Of a stretch of 49,255 nt of DNA, positions 19,863 through 32,820 are shown in pieces; the stretch's first letter is position 1, and every line of letters starts with the position of its first letter. A program made the translations under genes and the position numbers. The notes beneath the pieces are model-generated. The model was given only the letters and a program-made list of their open reading frames with translations, was not told the origin of the DNA and did no database searches. The stretch is taken from NCBI GenBank assembly GCA_021804595.1, contig JAJZHH010000003.1:1-49255 (forward strand). Direction: 5' to 3'. This stretch comes from Pseudomonadota bacterium (GTDB lineage Bacteria; Pseudomonadota; Gammaproteobacteria; Burkholderiales; Burkholderiaceae_C).

Positions 19863-20504
19863 ATGAATATTGCTCTGGCCAAGCGGGTCGTCGAGACCGC
19901 GCTGATGTGTGCCAACCAGCCGCTGAGCGTTTCCGCCTTGCGCAACCTGTTCGATGGGCAGGTCGGCGCCGATACCGTGCGCGCGCTGCTCGAGCAGGTG
20001 CGCACCGACTGCGCCGAGCGCGGCATCGAGCTGCGCGCGGTGGCCGGAGGCTGGCGGCTGCAAAGCCGCGAGGACATGCATCCCTACCTGCAGCGGCTGT
20101 ACCCGGAAAAGCCGCCGCGCTACTCGCGCGCGGTGCTCGAGACGCTGGCGATCATCGCGCACCGGCAACCGGTCACGCGCGGCGACATCGAGGACATCCG
20201 TGGCGTCGCGGTCAACGCGCAGATCCTGCGTCAGCTCGAAGATCGCAACTGGATCGAGGTCATCGGCCACCGCGAAGGGCCCGGGCGGCCGCAGCTCTAC
20301 GCGACCACGCGCCAGTTCCTCGACGACCTCGGACTGGCGTCGATTGCCGAGCTGCCGGCGCTGCAGCAGGCGTCCGCCGCCGACGCGCAGCAGATCGCGT
20401 TGCCGATCGACGCGCTGCCGCCGGTGCCATCCGATCCTGACCCTGAACCTGATCCCGCGCCGGAAGCCGGCGCCGCTGAAGCGCCGGCGCCTTCGGCCGA
20501 TTGA
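19863..20504 (+). CDS. scpB: Segregation and condensation protein B
   Basis: A 213-residue ScpB homologue. Two winged-helix domains cover residues ~1-160, with the family segment [20 protein letters not shown] and the later [19 protein letters not shown] Pro/Glu/Ala-rich tail (~175-213) is disordered. ScpB bridges ScpA and SMC in the condensin complex that organises the chromosome. scpA is not in the window. ATG 19863 matches the family N-terminus, but no Shine-Dalgarno is visible. A TAGAAT hexamer at 19745 overlaps the preceding stop and may be a -10 element. Confidence 0.9.
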   Translation: MNIALAKRVVETALMCANQPLSVSALRNLFDGQVGADTVRALLEQVRTDCAERGIELRAVAGGWRLQSREDMHPYLQRLYPEKPPRYSRAVLETLAIIAHRQPVTRGDIEDIRGVAVNAQILRQLEDRNWIEVIGHREGPGRPQLYATTRQFLDDLGLASIAELPALQQASAADAQQIALPIDALPPVPSDPDPEPDPAPEAGAAEAPAPSAD

Positions 20505-20536
20505 CCCGGCTGCCGGCCCCATTCCTTGCCCACACC

Positions 20537-20554
20537 GATCGATCGATCGATCGA
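20537..20554. repeat. GATC tandem tetranucleotide run
   Basis: Four GATC units plus GA lie between scpB and rluB. They are followed (about 20558-20583) by two copies of a 13-bp ACCGAATCACCC(G/A) motif ending at the rluB ATG. The 79-bp gap holds no obvious Shine-Dalgarno. Confidence 0.85.
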
Positions 20555-20583
20555 CTCCACCGAATCACCCGACCGAATCACCC

Positions 20584-22191
20584 ATGAGCGACCAAGACAT
20601 CGAACGAGACGACGACGCGCAATCCCAGCCCGTCGAGCCGGGCACGTCGGCGCCGCCGGCATCGCCCGAGGCCGCCGACGGCGCGCCGCGTCGCGAAGGC
20701 GCACGGCGGCGCAGCCGGCGCGGGCGCGGCAAGGCGGGCGCGCACGATGCGCAGGCCGCCGCGCCCGAGGCGCCGAACGGCGAGGTCGGCGAGGTCGGCG
20801 AGGTCGGCGGCGGCGACGGCGACGGCGACGTTGTGCGGCGAGCCGAGGTCGCCGCAGTGCGCGTCGAGGAAATCGCCTCGGGCGACTTCGACCGCGCCGT
20901 CGAGCTGGCCGACGCCGCGGCGCCGGGGACGCGCCGCGTGCTCGCCGCATCGCCCGAATCGCCCAAGCTGCACAAGGTGCTGGCGCAAGGCGGCATCGGT
21001 TCGCGTCGCGAAATGGAGGAGTTGATCGCCGACGGCCGGGTCTCGGTCAACGGCGAGCCCGCTCACCTGGGCCAGCGCATCCAGCCCGGCGACCAGATCC
21101 GCGTCAACGGCAAGCCGTTGAAAGTGCGCATCGCGCCGCCGCCGGCGCGCGTGCTGATCTACCACAAGCCGGTTGGCGAGGTCGTCACGTTCAAGGACCC
21201 CGAAGGCCGCCCGACGGTGTTCCGCAATCTGCCACGCGTGCAAGGGTCGAAGTGGACCGCGGTCGGCAGGCTCGACATCAACACCGAAGGCCTGTTGCTG
21301 TTCACGACCTCGGGCGAATTGGCCAACAAGCTGATGCACCCGAGCCAGGGCGTCGAGCGCGAATACGCGGTGCGCGTGCTCGGTGAAGTCGACGACGCCA
21401 CGCGCGCATCGCTGCTGGCCGGCGTCGAGCTGGCCGACGGTCCGGCGCGATTCCTGAGCCTGGACGCCGCCGGCGGCGAGGGCGCCAACCGCTGGTATCG
21501 GGTGACGATCGCCGAGGGCCGCAACCGCGAGGTGCGGCGCCTGTTCGAGGCCGTGGGACTGACGGTCAGCCGACTGCTTCGAGTGCGCTACGGCCCGATC
21601 GCGCTGCCGGCCGGGTTGCGCCGCGGCGACTTTGCCGAAATCGAGCGTGACGACGTCAAGGCGATGCTCGCGGCGGCAGGCATCGGCCAGGGCGCCAGGC
21701 GCAAGGCCGGCCCGGCACAGCCGGCGAAGGCGCCGCGCAAGGCCGGTGATCGTGGTGGGCGTGGCGATCGCGGAGATCGCGGAGATCGCGGAGATCGCGC
21801 TGATCGAAGCGACCGCGGTGAGCGCGGCGAGCGCGAGCCGGGACCGAACAGCTATGCGATGAGCGCGGTCGACGCCTTGTTCGGCCGCGCCAGCCGCGAA
21901 GCGCGCATGGCGCAGCTGCGCCGCAACGACGACGAGCGCGAGCTGCCCGAGCGCGAACCGGGGCCGAACAGCTACGCGATGAGCGCAGTCGACGCGCTGT
22001 TCGGGCGCGGTGCGCGCAGCGGTGGCGGTGGCGGTGGCGGTGGCGGCGGCGGCGGCGGTGGTGTTGGTGGCCGCGGCGGACGCAGCCGCCGCGGGCGCGG
22101 CAAGGCCGGCGGTGGTCAACCCGATCCGACGCATTCGGCCTTGGGCGCGTCGCCGAAGCCGCCCAACAAGCGGCGCAATTTCCCGCGCTGA
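20584..22191 (+). CDS. rluB: 23S rRNA pseudouridine synthase B (RluB type) with long low-complexity ends
   Basis: A 535-residue protein, about twice the size of a minimal RluB. The first ~125 residues are disordered and include the basic [11 protein letters not shown]. An S4 RNA-binding domain follows ([20 protein letters not shown], ~128-175), then the RsuA/RluB catalytic domain with [14 protein letters not shown] (catalytic Asp near 230) and [11 protein letters not shown]. The last ~170 residues are again disordered: GDR repeats, two copies of a block containing [16 protein letters not shown], a 15-residue glycine run and a second SRRGRGKAG. It converts a uridine of 23S rRNA helix 89 to pseudouridine. 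The start at 20584 lacks a recognisable Shine-Dalgarno. Confidence 0.9.
   Translation: MSDQDIERDDDAQSQPVEPGTSAPPASPEAADGAPRREGARRRSRRGRGKAGAHDAQAAAPEAPNGEVGEVGEVGGGDGDGDVVRRAEVAAVRVEEIASGDFDRAVELADAAAPGTRRVLAASPESPKLHKVLAQGGIGSRREMEELIADGRVSVNGEPAHLGQRIQPGDQIRVNGKPLKVRIAPPPARVLIYHKPVGEVVTFKDPEGRPTVFRNLPRVQGSKWTAVGRLDINTEGLLLFTTSGELANKLMHPSQGVEREYAVRVLGEVDDATRASLLAGVELADGPARFLSLDAAGGEGANRWYRVTIAEGRNREVRRLFEAVGLTVSRLLRVRYGPIALPAGLRRGDFAEIERDDVKAMLAAAGIGQGARRKAGPAQPAKAPRKAGDRGGRGDRGDRGDRGDRADRSDRGERGEREPGPNSYAMSAVDALFGRASREARMAQLRRNDDERELPEREPGPNSYAMSAVDALFGRGARSGGGGGGGGGGGGGGVGGRGGRSRRGRGKAGGGQPDPTHSALGASPKPPNKRRNFPR
21745..21828 (+). repeat. 9-bp tandem repeats encoding GDR in RluB
   Basis: Tandem GGA-GAT-CGC units and variants encode [17 protein letters not shown] and related residues. 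The array resembles the (E/D)RGG tail of Tex in amino-acid character but has a different period. Confidence 0.85.
21829..22008 (+). repeat. 120-bp spaced duplication encoding [20 protein letters not shown] in RluB
   Basis: The 60-bp segments 21829-21888 and 21949-22008 encode the same 20 residues with synonymous differences (GAG/GAA, TAT/TAC, GCC TTG/GCG CTG), exactly 120 bp apart. Protein identity with silent divergence suggests selection on the motif after an older duplication. Confidence 0.92.
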
Positions 22192-22288
22192 GCGCGAAGT
22201 CCGCGGCGTGACGGTGATGGTGCCGGCGAAACTTGATTACTATTTTTATCGTTGACGTTTAATCTGTTGATTTCTGGAGATAATTTCT
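22192..22288 (+). promoter_or_regulatory. AT-rich promoter region of ndk
   Basis: A sharp AT-rich stretch (22230-22288) stands out from its surroundings. It contains TTGATT at 22233, TTGACG at 22252, TTTAAT at 22258 and GATAAT at 22279. None of the pairs has ideal 17-bp spacing (19 and 21 bp), so I cannot assign exact hexamers. GGAG at 22276-22279 is the ndk ribosome-binding site. Confidence 0.5.
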
Positions 22289-22708
22289 ATGGAACGTACC
22301 CTGTCGATCATCAAGCCCGATGCCGTTGCGAAGAATTGCATCGGCAAGATCATCGATCGCTTCGAAAGCGCCGGCCTCAAGGTCGCGGCGGCACGCATGA
22401 TGCATCTGTCGCGAGCTGAAGCCGAAGGCTTCTACGCGGTGCACAAGGAGCGCCCTTTCTTCAAGGATCTGGTCGATTTCATGGTTTCCGGCCCGGTTCT
22501 GGTGCAAGTGCTCGAGGGCGACAACGCGATCGCGAAGAACCGCGAGCTGATGGGCGCGACCGACCCGAAGAAGGCAGCGCCGGGGACGATCCGCGCCGAC
22601 TTCGCCGACAGCATCGACGCCAACGCGGTGCACGGTTCGGACAGCGCCGAGAATGCGGCGATCGAGATTGCCTTCTTCTTTCCGTCCAACTGGATCTTCT
22701 CGCGTTGA
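22289..22708 (+). CDS. ndk: Nucleoside diphosphate kinase
   Basis: A 139-residue NDP kinase. The catalytic phospho-histidine is His115 in NAVHGSDS. The N-terminal [12 protein letters not shown] and the Kpn-loop region are normal for the family. It balances NTP and dNTP pools by transferring the gamma-phosphate. It begins the long rightward gene block; rlmN follows after 19 bp. ATG 22289 with GGAG nine bases upstream. Confidence 0.97.
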   Translation: MERTLSIIKPDAVAKNCIGKIIDRFESAGLKVAAARMMHLSRAEAEGFYAVHKERPFFKDLVDFMVSGPVLVQVLEGDNAIAKNRELMGATDPKKAAPGTIRADFADSIDANAVHGSDSAENAAIEIAFFFPSNWIFSR

Positions 22709-22727
22709 GGCACAAGAGGCGGCGGCG

Positions 22728-23848
<1,121 letters not shown>

Positions 23849-23852
<4 letters not shown>

Positions 23853-24652
23853 GGCAGTCGAGCGCGATGCGCAGGATTTATGGTGCCGCCGCGGCGGTGT
23901 TGCTGTTGTTGCTGGCCGCTTGTGCGACCCCGCAAGGCGGCACCGGCCCTGAACCCAGCGGTCCGGATGCAAAGAATGCGCGCATTCGCCTCGAGCTGGC
24001 CGAAGGGTATTACCAGCGAGGTCAACCCGAAGTCGCGCTGGGCGAAGTGGACAAGGCGCTGGACATGGCGCCAGGCTACGTCGCGGCGTACAACGTCAAG
24101 GGTCTGATCCAGATGAGCCTGGGCCAGTCCGACCAGGCCGAGGCCAGCTTCCGCAAGGCGCTCGACCTGGCGCCCGACAACGGCGATACGCTGCACAACT
24201 ACGGCTGGTTCCTGTGCAGCCGGGCGCGCTACGCCGATTCGTTCACGATGTTCGAGCGCGCGCTGAAAGCGCCGGGCTACCGCAGCGTCGAGCGCACCGA
24301 GCTGGCGTTGGGGGTATGCCAACTGCGCGCCGGCAAGGTCGCTGGCGCTGAAGCGACCTTGCGCCGCGGCTTTGCGATCGACCCGGCCAATCCGGCGCTG
24401 GCGACCAATCTGGCGCTGGCCCTGTACCGTCAGCACAAGGCGAAGGACGCCTTGTTCTACATCCGCCGCGTCAACGTCGCCGCCACCGCCAACGCGCAAT
24501 CGCTGTGGCTGGGCGTGCTGATCGCGCGCAGCGCCGGCGACACGCAGGATCAGGCCCAGTGGAGCGCGACGTTGACGCAGCGTTTCCCGAACAGTCGGGA
24601 GGCGATCGCTGTGCAGCAGGGGCATTTCGACGATTCCGGGCTGGTGCCGTGA
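23849..24652 (+). CDS. pilW: Type IV pilus biogenesis/stability lipoprotein PilW (PilF), TPR protein
   Basis: A 267-residue lipoprotein. A signal peptide ends in [11 protein letters not shown] (lipobox LAAC), and about five TPR repeats follow (residues ~45-225). PilW/PilF lipoproteins help assemble or localise the PilQ secretin and stabilise pili. ATG 23849 overlaps the rlmN stop. An ATG six codons later (23867) would give a tighter signal peptide. Gene order in this block supports the call over a generic TPR protein. Confidence 0.87.
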
Positions 24653-25490
24653 GCGAACCGACGCCGCAGCAATCGTCGGCGCTGCTCCACGACTCGACGT
24701 CGAACGACGCGCGGCAGCGCGCCGGGGAGGCGTTGCGCGCCGCGCGCGAGGCCACCGGGCGCAGCAGCGTCGAGCTGGCCACGCAGCTCAAGGTCGCCCG
24801 CGACAAGATCGACGCGCTGGAAGCGGGCGACTGGGCGCCGTTGCACAACGCGTCGTATGCCCGCGCGCTGCTGCGCGCGGCGGCGAAGGCGTTGCACGCC
24901 GACGCCGACGCCATCGTCGGCCTGCTGCCGCCGCTGACCGGCGAGCTGCCCACGGCGGTGACGATGCTGCCCAGAGCGGCGGCGTCGAGACCGCGGCGAC
25001 GGTGGCTGATCGCCGCGCTGCTGCTGCTTGTCGCGGCCGCGGCGATCGTGCTGATTCCGCACCACGTGGCGCGGCGTGAGGCGCCGACACAGGCGCGCGG
25101 GCCGCTGCGGGTACCCGCGCTGCGTGCCGTATCGCCGGCCGCGCCGGCGATCGCGCCGAAGCTTGCTTCAGCGCCCCGGCCGGCGCGACTGCCGCCCGGT
25201 GCCGCGAGCGCGACGGTGCCGGCGCCGATGGGATTGCCCAGCGCTGCGGGCTCGGCACCGCTGCGCTTGCAGACCGATGCACCGAGCTGGGTCGAAGTGC
25301 GCGATGCGCAGGGCCACACGGTATTCCAGGGCATCGTCGCCGCCAGCGCCCCGCGCTCCTTGCTGCTCGGCCCGGCGCAATTGCCGCTGCGTGTGACGGT
25401 GGGCAACGCCGCGCACACGCGAGTCTTCTTCCGCGAGCGCCCGGTGCCGATGGCGTCGGCGCCGCGCAACGTCGTTCATTTGAACTTGCC

Positions 25491-25494
<4 letters not shown>
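24649..25494 (+). CDS. rodZ: RodZ-like helix-turn-helix membrane protein (DUF4115)
   Basis: A 281-residue protein. The cytoplasmic HTH of RodZ type is at ~24-90 ([20 protein letters not shown]). A single membrane helix follows (~125-142), then a Pro/Ala-rich periplasmic linker and a C-terminal beta-domain ([19 protein letters not shown], ~208-281). RodZ links MreB to the elongation machinery and cell shape. The start is GTG at 24649, overlapping the pilW stop as GTGA; its own stop overlaps the ispG GTG the same way. Confidence 0.85.
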
Positions 25495-26756
<1,262 letters not shown>

Positions 26757-26767
26757 TCGCACACCAG

Positions 26768-28054
26768 ATGACTACAAAGCTCAGTGCCGTCAAGGGCATG
26801 AACGACGTGCTGCCGCCGAAATCGGCAGCGTGGGAAGGCTTCGAGGACGCGGTGCGCGCGCTGATGCGCGCCTACGGCTACCGCAACGTGCGCACGCCCA
26901 TCGTCGAGCCGACCGCGCTGTTCGTGCGGGGCATCGGTGAAGTCACCGACATCGTCGAGAAGGAGATGTACAGCTTCACCGACGCGCTCAACGGCGAGCC
27001 GTTGACGCTGCGACCGGAGAACACCGCGGCGGTGGTGCGTGCGGCGATCGAGCACAACCTGCTGTACGACGGTGGCAAGCGGCTGTGGTACACGGGGCCG
27101 ATGTTCCGCCACGAGCGGCCGCAGCGCGGACGCTACCGCCAGTTCCACCAGGTCGGCGCCGAGGCCCTGGGCTACGCCGGCCCCGACGTCGACGCCGAGC
27201 TGATCCTGATGGCGCGACGGCTGTGGACCATGCTGGGGCTGCGCGACGTGCGCCTGGAGCTCAACTGCCTGGGCCAGCCCGACGAGCGCGCGCGCCATCG
27301 CGACAAGCTGATCGCCTATTTCGAACAACACGCCGATGCGCTGGACGACGACTCCAGGCGGCGCCTGCACAGCAACCCGCTGCGCATCCTCGACAGCAAG
27401 AACCCGGCGTTGCAGCCGCTGCTTGAAGGCGCGCCACGTCTGCTCGATGAGCTCGGCGACGCCTCCCGGGCCCATTTCGACGGCGTGCAGCAGCTGCTGC
27501 GCGCGGCCGGCCAGGACTTCCGCGTCAACCCGCGTCTGGTACGCGGCCTCGACTACTACAACCTGACCGTGTTCGAGTGGGTTACCGACCGGCTCGGCGC
27601 GCAGGGCACGGTCTGCGCCGGCGGGCGCTACGACGGGCTGATCGAGCAGATCGGCGGCAAGCCGGCGCCGGCCTGCGGCTGGGCCCTCGGCGTCGAGCGT
27701 GTGCTCGAGCTGCTCGAGCAGGACGGCGCGCTGCCCGTCGCGGCCGGCCCCGACGTCTACCTGGTGCTGGCCCACGAGCCGGCTGCGGCGCGTGCGCTCG
27801 AGTTGGCCGAGGAGCTGCGCGCGGCCGGCTGCAGCGTGTTGCAGCACGTCGGTGGCGGCAGCATGAAGTCGCAGATGAAAAAGGCCGACGCCAGCGGAGC
27901 GCGCCATGCGCTGATCTTCGGCGCCGACGAGTGGACCGCCGGCGAAGTCACGCTGAAGGCCTTGCGTGAAGGGCAGGGCAGCGAGGCGCAGCAGCGCCGC
28001 ATCGCGTTGCAGCCGGTCGGCGCGCTGCTGCGCGAGCTGGGCTTCGACGCCTGA
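26768..28054 (+). CDS. hisS: Histidyl-tRNA synthetase
   Basis: A 428-residue class II synthetase. Motif 2 lies in [19 protein letters not shown], the HisRS signatures are [16 protein letters not shown] and [14 protein letters not shown], and motif 3 is in [14 protein letters not shown]-terminal anticodon-binding domain (~335-428) completes it. It charges tRNA-His. The start is ATG 26768, 11 bp after ispG. Confidence 0.97.
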   Translation: MTTKLSAVKGMNDVLPPKSAAWEGFEDAVRALMRAYGYRNVRTPIVEPTALFVRGIGEVTDIVEKEMYSFTDALNGEPLTLRPENTAAVVRAAIEHNLLYDGGKRLWYTGPMFRHERPQRGRYRQFHQVGAEALGYAGPDVDAELILMARRLWTMLGLRDVRLELNCLGQPDERARHRDKLIAYFEQHADALDDDSRRRLHSNPLRILDSKNPALQPLLEGAPRLLDELGDASRAHFDGVQQLLRAAGQDFRVNPRLVRGLDYYNLTVFEWVTDRLGAQGTVCAGGRYDGLIEQIGGKPAPACGWALGVERVLELLEQDGALPVAAGPDVYLVLAHEPAAARALELAEELRAAGCSVLQHVGGGSMKSQMKKADASGARHALIFGADEWTAGEVTLKALREGQGSEAQQRRIALQPVGALLRELGFDA

Positions 28055-28088
28055 ACACTAGAATGGCGCGTTCAATTTGGGTCGGGAC

Positions 28089-28724
28089 ATGAGCTACAAC
28101 CTCGAAGAACAGGATCAGTTGGCGCAATTGCGCGATTTCTGGGAGCGCTGGGGCACGTTGCTGACGCTGCTGATCGCCGCCGCGCTGGTCGGCGTGGCCG
28201 GCATGCGGGGTTGGCAGTGGTGGCAGCAACGCGAGGCGGTCAAGGCCTCGGCGCTGTACGTGCAGATCGGCCAGCGCATCGGCGCCGGCGACCTGAGCGG
28301 CGCGCGCGCGGTCTACGGCGAGTTGCAGCACGACTTCGCATCCAGCGTGTACACGCCGATGGGCGCGCTCGAGCTGGCCAAGGCCAACGCGGTGCATGGA
28401 GACGCCGCGCAGGCACGCACGCTGTTGCAGTGGACCGCCGATCACGCCAAGGACAGCGCATATCGCGCCGCGGCGCAGCTTGCGCTGTCGGCGCTGCAGC
28501 TCGATGCGAAGCAATACGACGCGGCGCTGGCCAGCGTGAAGACCAGCCCTGACCCGGCATTCGACGGTTTGTTCAGCGCGCGTCGCGGCGACATCCTGGC
28601 GCTGCAGGGCCAGCGCGACGCCGCGCGCCAGGCGTACACGCAGGCGCTGCAGCAGTTGCGCCCCGGCGACGGCTACCGGGGCATGGTCGAGCGCAGCCTC
28701 GAGGCGGTCGGAGGTCGCTCATGA
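28089..28724 (+). CDS. yfgM: YfgM family TPR membrane protein
   Basis: A 211-residue protein with a short cytoplasmic N-terminus (EEQDQLAQLRDFWERWG), one membrane helix (~23-42), and a periplasmic TPR-like helical domain. YfgM associates with the SecYEG translocon and periplasmic chaperones in E. coli. It lies between hisS and bamB as in other proteobacteria, and its stop overlaps the bamB start (ATGA). ATG 28089 is preferred over an in-frame TTG at 28077. A TAGAAT hexamer at 28059-28064 may be a local -10. Confidence 0.88.
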   Translation: MSYNLEEQDQLAQLRDFWERWGTLLTLLIAAALVGVAGMRGWQWWQQREAVKASALYVQIGQRIGAGDLSGARAVYGELQHDFASSVYTPMGALELAKANAVHGDAAQARTLLQWTADHAKDSAYRAAAQLALSALQLDAKQYDAALASVKTSPDPAFDGLFSARRGDILALQGQRDAARQAYTQALQQLRPGDGYRGMVERSLEAVGGRS

Positions 28725-29866
28725 AGGTTTCCCATCGTTCGCGGCACGCGGCCGCTGCATTGGCGCTGATCGCGGGTTTCGCGCTCGCCGGCTGTTCCTC
28801 GGCGCCGAAACGCCCCGATCCGACACCGCTGGGCGCGGTGCCGCCGATCCTGCAGGTCGCGCCGGTCTGGCATGCTGAACTCGGCTCGGCGTTGCCGCCC
28901 ACCTTCAGCCCGGTGCTGGCCGCAGGCGGCGTCGTCGTCGCCGGCGTCGACGGCAGTGTGGCGCGTTTCGACGCGACCAACGGCCGGGAACTGTGGCGCT
29001 CAGGTGTTCCGGGGGGCATCAGTGCCGGGGTCGGCAGCGATGGCCGCTTCAGCGCGGTCGTCAACGCCAGGAACCAGTTGGCCTCGCTCGGCCCGCAAGG
29101 CCAGCTGCTGTGGCTCTATCAACTGCCGACCAGCGTGATCACGCCGCCCTTGGTGGCGCGCGGCGTCATCGTCGTGCAAGGCGCCGACCAGAAGCTGTGG
29201 GCGTTCGACGCCGCCGACGGCAAGGTGCTGTGGAACCTCGAGCTGCGCGCGCCGGCCTTGCTGCTGCAGCACGCCGGCGGCTTGACGCTCGACGGCGACA
29301 CGCTGCTCGTCGGCGATGCGCTCGGTCGCATCGACGCGGTCGCGCTGGCCAGCGGCGTGCTGCGCTGGCAGACGACGCTGGCGCATCCGCGCGGCAGCAC
29401 CGAGGTCGAGCGCATGGTGCCGGTCACCGGTGCGCCGACGCTGGCCGACGGCACGGTGTGCGCGCGCACCTTCGACGCGACGATAGCCTGCGTCGACGCC
29501 GACGGCGGCGCGCTGCGCTGGAGCGCCAATGCACACGGCGCCAGCGCACCGACCCAGGACGGTCGCACGCTGGTGGCCACGCAGGGCGATGGCGTCGTAC
29601 AAGCCTACGCGACGGCCGACGGCAAGCCGCTGTGGCACAACGACCAGCTCAAGTACCGTGGCCTGAGCGCGCCGCTGCTGGTCGGCGCGACGGTTGCGGT
29701 CGGCGACTACCAGGGTTACGTGAGCCTGCTGTCGGCGCACGACGGCAGCCTGGTCGGTCGCTTCGACACCGACGGCAGCGCGATCCGCTCGCCGCTGCTG
29801 GCCGACGGCAACACGATGATCGCGGTGACCGCTCGCGGCGGCGTCTACGCCTACCGCCCGCGATGA
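28721..29866 (+). CDS. bamB: Outer membrane assembly lipoprotein BamB
   Basis: A 381-residue lipoprotein. The signal peptide ends in GFALAGCSS (lipobox LAGC, Cys25). About eight WD/PQQ-like beta-propeller blades follow, recognisable from repeated GxLLWxY and GKxLWNxE patterns such as [11 protein letters not shown] and [11 protein letters not shown]. BamB scaffolds BamA in outer-membrane protein insertion. It overlaps yfgM upstream and der downstream by ATGA, a conserved trio. Confidence 0.95.
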   Translation: MKVSHRSRHAAAALALIAGFALAGCSSAPKRPDPTPLGAVPPILQVAPVWHAELGSALPPTFSPVLAAGGVVVAGVDGSVARFDATNGRELWRSGVPGGISAGVGSDGRFSAVVNARNQLASLGPQGQLLWLYQLPTSVITPPLVARGVIVVQGADQKLWAFDAADGKVLWNLELRAPALLLQHAGGLTLDGDTLLVGDALGRIDAVALASGVLRWQTTLAHPRGSTEVERMVPVTGAPTLADGTVCARTFDATIACVDADGGALRWSANAHGASAPTQDGRTLVATQGDGVVQAYATADGKPLWHNDQLKYRGLSAPLLVGATVAVGDYQGYVSLLSAHDGSLVGRFDTDGSAIRSPLLADGNTMIAVTARGGVYAYRPR

Positions 29867-31206
29867 TCCCGGTCATCGCTTTCGTCGGCCGGCCCAACGT
29901 CGGCAAATCGACGCTGTTCAACCGCGTCACCCGCTCGCGCGACGCGATCGTCGCCGACATTCCGGGGCTGACGCGCGATCGCCATTACGGGCGCACGCGC
30001 TGGAACGAACGCGACCTGCTGGTCGTCGACACCGGCGGTTTCGAGCCGGTGGTCGACACCGGCATCGTCGCCGAGATGGCGCGGCAGACGCGGCAGGCGA
30101 TCGCCGAGAGCGACGTCGTCGTGTTCATGACCGACGCACGCACCGGCCTGGCGCCGCAGGATCAGCACATCGCTACCTATCTGCGCAAGACCGGCAAGGC
30201 CGTGCTGCTGGCGGTCAACAAGGCCGAAGGCCTGCCGCCCAGCGCGCTGGCCGAGTTCCACGAACTCGGGCTGGGCCAGCCGCTGGCGGTCAGCGCCGCG
30301 CACGGCAGCGGCGTGGGCATGCTGCTCGACGCCATCGTGGCGCGACTGGCGCCGGCGGCCGTGGTCGACGACGCCGAGACGCCCGCCGAAGATGCGCCGC
30401 GCGCGATCAAGCTGGCCGTGGCCGGGCGTCCCAACGTCGGCAAGTCGACGCTGATCAACGCGCTGGTCGGCGAGGAGCGGGTGATCGCGTTCGATCAGCC
30501 GGGGACGACGCGCGACGCGATCGAAGTGCCGTTCGAGCGCGACGGCGTGAGCTATACGCTGATCGATACCGCGGGCTTGCGCCGCCGCGGTCGCGTGTTC
30601 GAGACCATCGAGAAGTTCTCGGTGCTGAAGACGCTGCAGGCCATCGAGTCGGCCAACGTCGTCGTGCTGCTGCTCGACGCCAGCGAGGGCGTCTCCGACC
30701 AGGACGCGCACATTGCCGGCTTCGCCGTCGAGTCGGGACGCGCGCTGGTGGTCGCCGCGAACAAATGGGACAAGGCCGACGACTACCGGCGGCAGCTGTT
30801 CCGCCACAGCGTCGCCGAGCGGCTGCCGTTCCTCGGCTTCGCGCGCCAGCTCGAGATCTCGGCGCTGAACCGCCGCGGCCTCGGCGTGCTGCTGCGCGCC
30901 GTGGTCGACGCGCATCGCGCGGCGTTCGCCAAGCTGTCGACGCCGAAGCTGACGCGGGCGCTGCTCGAAGCTGTCGCGTTCCAGCAGCCGCCGCGCGCCG
31001 GCACCGTGCGCCCCAAGCTGCGCTACGCGCACCAGGGCGGACAGAACCCGCCGGTGGTGGTGATCCACGGCAACGCGCTCGACCGGGTGCCCAACAGCTA
31101 CACGCGCTACCTGGTGTCGCGTTTCACGCGCCAGTTCAAGCTCGAGGGAACGCCGCTGCGCATCGAGTACCGCTCGTCGCACAACCCGTACAGGAACGCC
31201 GACTGA
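29863..31206 (+). CDS. der: Ribosome biogenesis GTPase Der (EngA)
   Basis: A 447-residue protein with two consecutive GTPase domains. The first has [12 protein letters not shown] at residue ~8, the second [12 protein letters not shown] at ~188. A C-terminal KH-like domain (~355-447) includes [20 protein letters not shown]. Der acts in 50S subunit assembly. ATG 29863 overlaps the bamB stop. No gene follows for 147 bp. Confidence 0.97.
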   Translation: MIPVIAFVGRPNVGKSTLFNRVTRSRDAIVADIPGLTRDRHYGRTRWNERDLLVVDTGGFEPVVDTGIVAEMARQTRQAIAESDVVVFMTDARTGLAPQDQHIATYLRKTGKAVLLAVNKAEGLPPSALAEFHELGLGQPLAVSAAHGSGVGMLLDAIVARLAPAAVVDDAETPAEDAPRAIKLAVAGRPNVGKSTLINALVGEERVIAFDQPGTTRDAIEVPFERDGVSYTLIDTAGLRRRGRVFETIEKFSVLKTLQAIESANVVVLLLDASEGVSDQDAHIAGFAVESGRALVVAANKWDKADDYRRQLFRHSVAERLPFLGFARQLEISALNRRGLGVLLRAVVDAHRAAFAKLSTPKLTRALLEAVAFQQPPRAGTVRPKLRYAHQGGQNPPVVVIHGNALDRVPNSYTRYLVSRFTRQFKLEGTPLRIEYRSSHNPYRNAD

Positions 31207-31353
31207 GCGCGCCACGCGGCAACCTAATGCGCGAATCACGCCCGACGCATCAAGGGATCGACGCGCGCGCGCGCGGCCACGACTCATGCACGTTTATGCT
31301 ATGGTGCCATGCTGCCGGGGCAACCCGCATAACCATACCGATTGGAGTATTTG
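31207..31353 (+). promoter_or_regulatory. hfq upstream region
   Basis: The 147-bp der-hfq gap contains an alternating CG run (~31260-31273), a TATGCT -10-like hexamer at 31294-31299 and a TTGGAG ribosome-binding site just before the hfq ATG. No convincing -35 is found, so a promoter is likely but not precisely placed. Confidence 0.4.
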
Positions 31354-31599
31354 ATGAGCAATAAAGGGCAGTTGCTACAAGACCCCTTCCTGAACCTGCT
31401 GCGCAAGGAGCATGTGCAGGTTTCGATCTATCTGGTCAACGGCATCAAGCTGCAGGGCCACATCGAATCGTTCGACCAGTACGTCGTGCTGCTGCGCAAC
31501 ACCGTGACGCAGATGGTTTACAAGCACGCCATTTCCACCGTCGTGCCGTCGCGCCCGGTGAACTTCCACGCCGGTGCCGGCGAACCCGAGGCGTCGTGA
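31354..31599 (+). CDS. hfq: RNA chaperone Hfq
   Basis: An 81-residue Hfq. The Sm1 region ([20 protein letters not shown]) and the Sm2 motif ([14 protein letters not shown]) are intact, including the KH pair near residue 56 and Gln8 of the proximal RNA-binding face. The tail is short. Hfq hexamers pair small RNAs with mRNAs. It is followed after 52 bp by hflX, the usual hfq-hflX-hflKC order. Confidence 0.98.
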   Translation: MSNKGQLLQDPFLNLLRKEHVQVSIYLVNGIKLQGHIESFDQYVVLLRNTVTQMVYKHAISTVVPSRPVNFHAGAGEPEAS

Positions 31600-31651
31600 G
31601 CCCGGCCCGGGCCGGACAGCGTCCGGCCCGCTCGCCGACGGAGGCTGGACG

Positions 31652-32806
31652 GTGCAAGGCGAGCAGAAATTGATCGGCGAGGCGCCGCCCGGCGCGGTGC
31701 TGGTCGGCGTCGATCTCGGCCAGGCCGAGGCCGACCGCGAACTGCAGGAGTTGCGCGAGCTGGCGATGTCGGCCGGGCTGCGGCCGTGCGCCGCGGTGTG
31801 GAGCGCGCGACGCCGCATCGACCCGGCGCTTTACCTGGGCAGCGGCAAGGTCGACGAGATCAAGGCCCTGGTGCAGGAGCACGCCGCGCGTTGGGTCTTG
31901 TTCGACAACGCGCTGTCGCCGGCGCAGCAGCGCAACCTGGAGCGAGCGCTCGGCGTTTCCGTTTGGGACCGCACCGCGCTGATCCTGGAGATTTTCGCGC
32001 GCCGGGCGCGCAGCGGCGAAGGCCGTCTGCAAGTCGAACTGGCACGGCTGCGCTACGCGGTCACGCGGCTGGTGCGCGGTTGGACCCACCTGGAGCGCCA
32101 GCAAGGCGGCATCGGCCTGCGCGGCGGCCCCGGCGAGAAGCAGATCGAGCTCGACCGGCGCATGCTCGAGGACAAGATCAAGCAGTTGCAGACGCGACTG
32201 CGCAAGCTCGAACGCCAGCGTGCGACCCAGCGCCGTGCGCGCGCGAGGGGGGGCGTGCTGCGCGTGTCGATCGTCGGCTACACCAACGCCGGCAAGAGCA
32301 CGCTGTTCAACGCGCTGACGCACAGCCGCGGCTACGTCGCCGACCAGTTGTTCGCGACGCTCGATACGACGGCGCGCCGCGTCTTCCTCGGCGACGGCCT
32401 TTATGCGGTCGTCTCCGACACCGTCGGCTTCATCCGCGAGTTGCCGCACACGCTGGTCGAGGCCTTCAAGGCCACGCTCGACGAGGCGCTCGACGCCGAC
32501 GTGCTGCTGCACGTGGTTGATCTGTCGAATCCACGGCGGGACGAGCAGATCGAACAGGTCAATGCGGTGCTCGCTGAAATTGGCGCGCAGGATATTCCGC
32601 AAGTGCTCGTTTACAACAAGATCGACAAGCTCACGGAGCCGATTCCCTACAGCGCGCGCTACGCCGCCCATGCGGGTGCCGGGCAGCGTGATAGCATCAA
32701 ATGCTTCGATGTCAGTGCGCTGGCCGGAATCGGCCTCGACGCGCTGCGCGCGCACCTGGCTGCGCTGGCTGCCCAGGCCGCCGCCCAGACCGTTGTCCAC
32801 GCTTGA
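31652..32806 (+). CDS. hflX: Ribosome-splitting GTPase HflX
   Basis: A 384-residue GTPase. The N-terminal HflX domain is followed by a coiled coil (~165-200, KQIELDRRMLEDKIKQLQTR) and a G domain with GYTNAGKSTLFN at ~209 and DTVGFIRELPH. HflX rescues stalled or hibernating ribosomes under stress. The start is GTG 31652, chosen because GGAGG lies 7 bp upstream; an open frame further upstream overlaps hfq. It ends 14 bp before hflK. Confidence 0.94.
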   Translation: MQGEQKLIGEAPPGAVLVGVDLGQAEADRELQELRELAMSAGLRPCAAVWSARRRIDPALYLGSGKVDEIKALVQEHAARWVLFDNALSPAQQRNLERALGVSVWDRTALILEIFARRARSGEGRLQVELARLRYAVTRLVRGWTHLERQQGGIGLRGGPGEKQIELDRRMLEDKIKQLQTRLRKLERQRATQRRARARGGVLRVSIVGYTNAGKSTLFNALTHSRGYVADQLFATLDTTARRVFLGDGLYAVVSDTVGFIRELPHTLVEAFKATLDEALDADVLLHVVDLSNPRRDEQIEQVNAVLAEIGAQDIPQVLVYNKIDKLTEPIPYSARYAAHAGAGQRDSIKCFDVSALAGIGLDALRAHLAALAAQAAAQTVVHA

Positions 32807-32820
32807 TTCCGACCAGGCTC

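Noticed and set aside
32514-32527. FNR-like TTGATCTGTCGAAT inside hflX
   Set aside because: It lies within coding sequence, and the second half-site mismatches.
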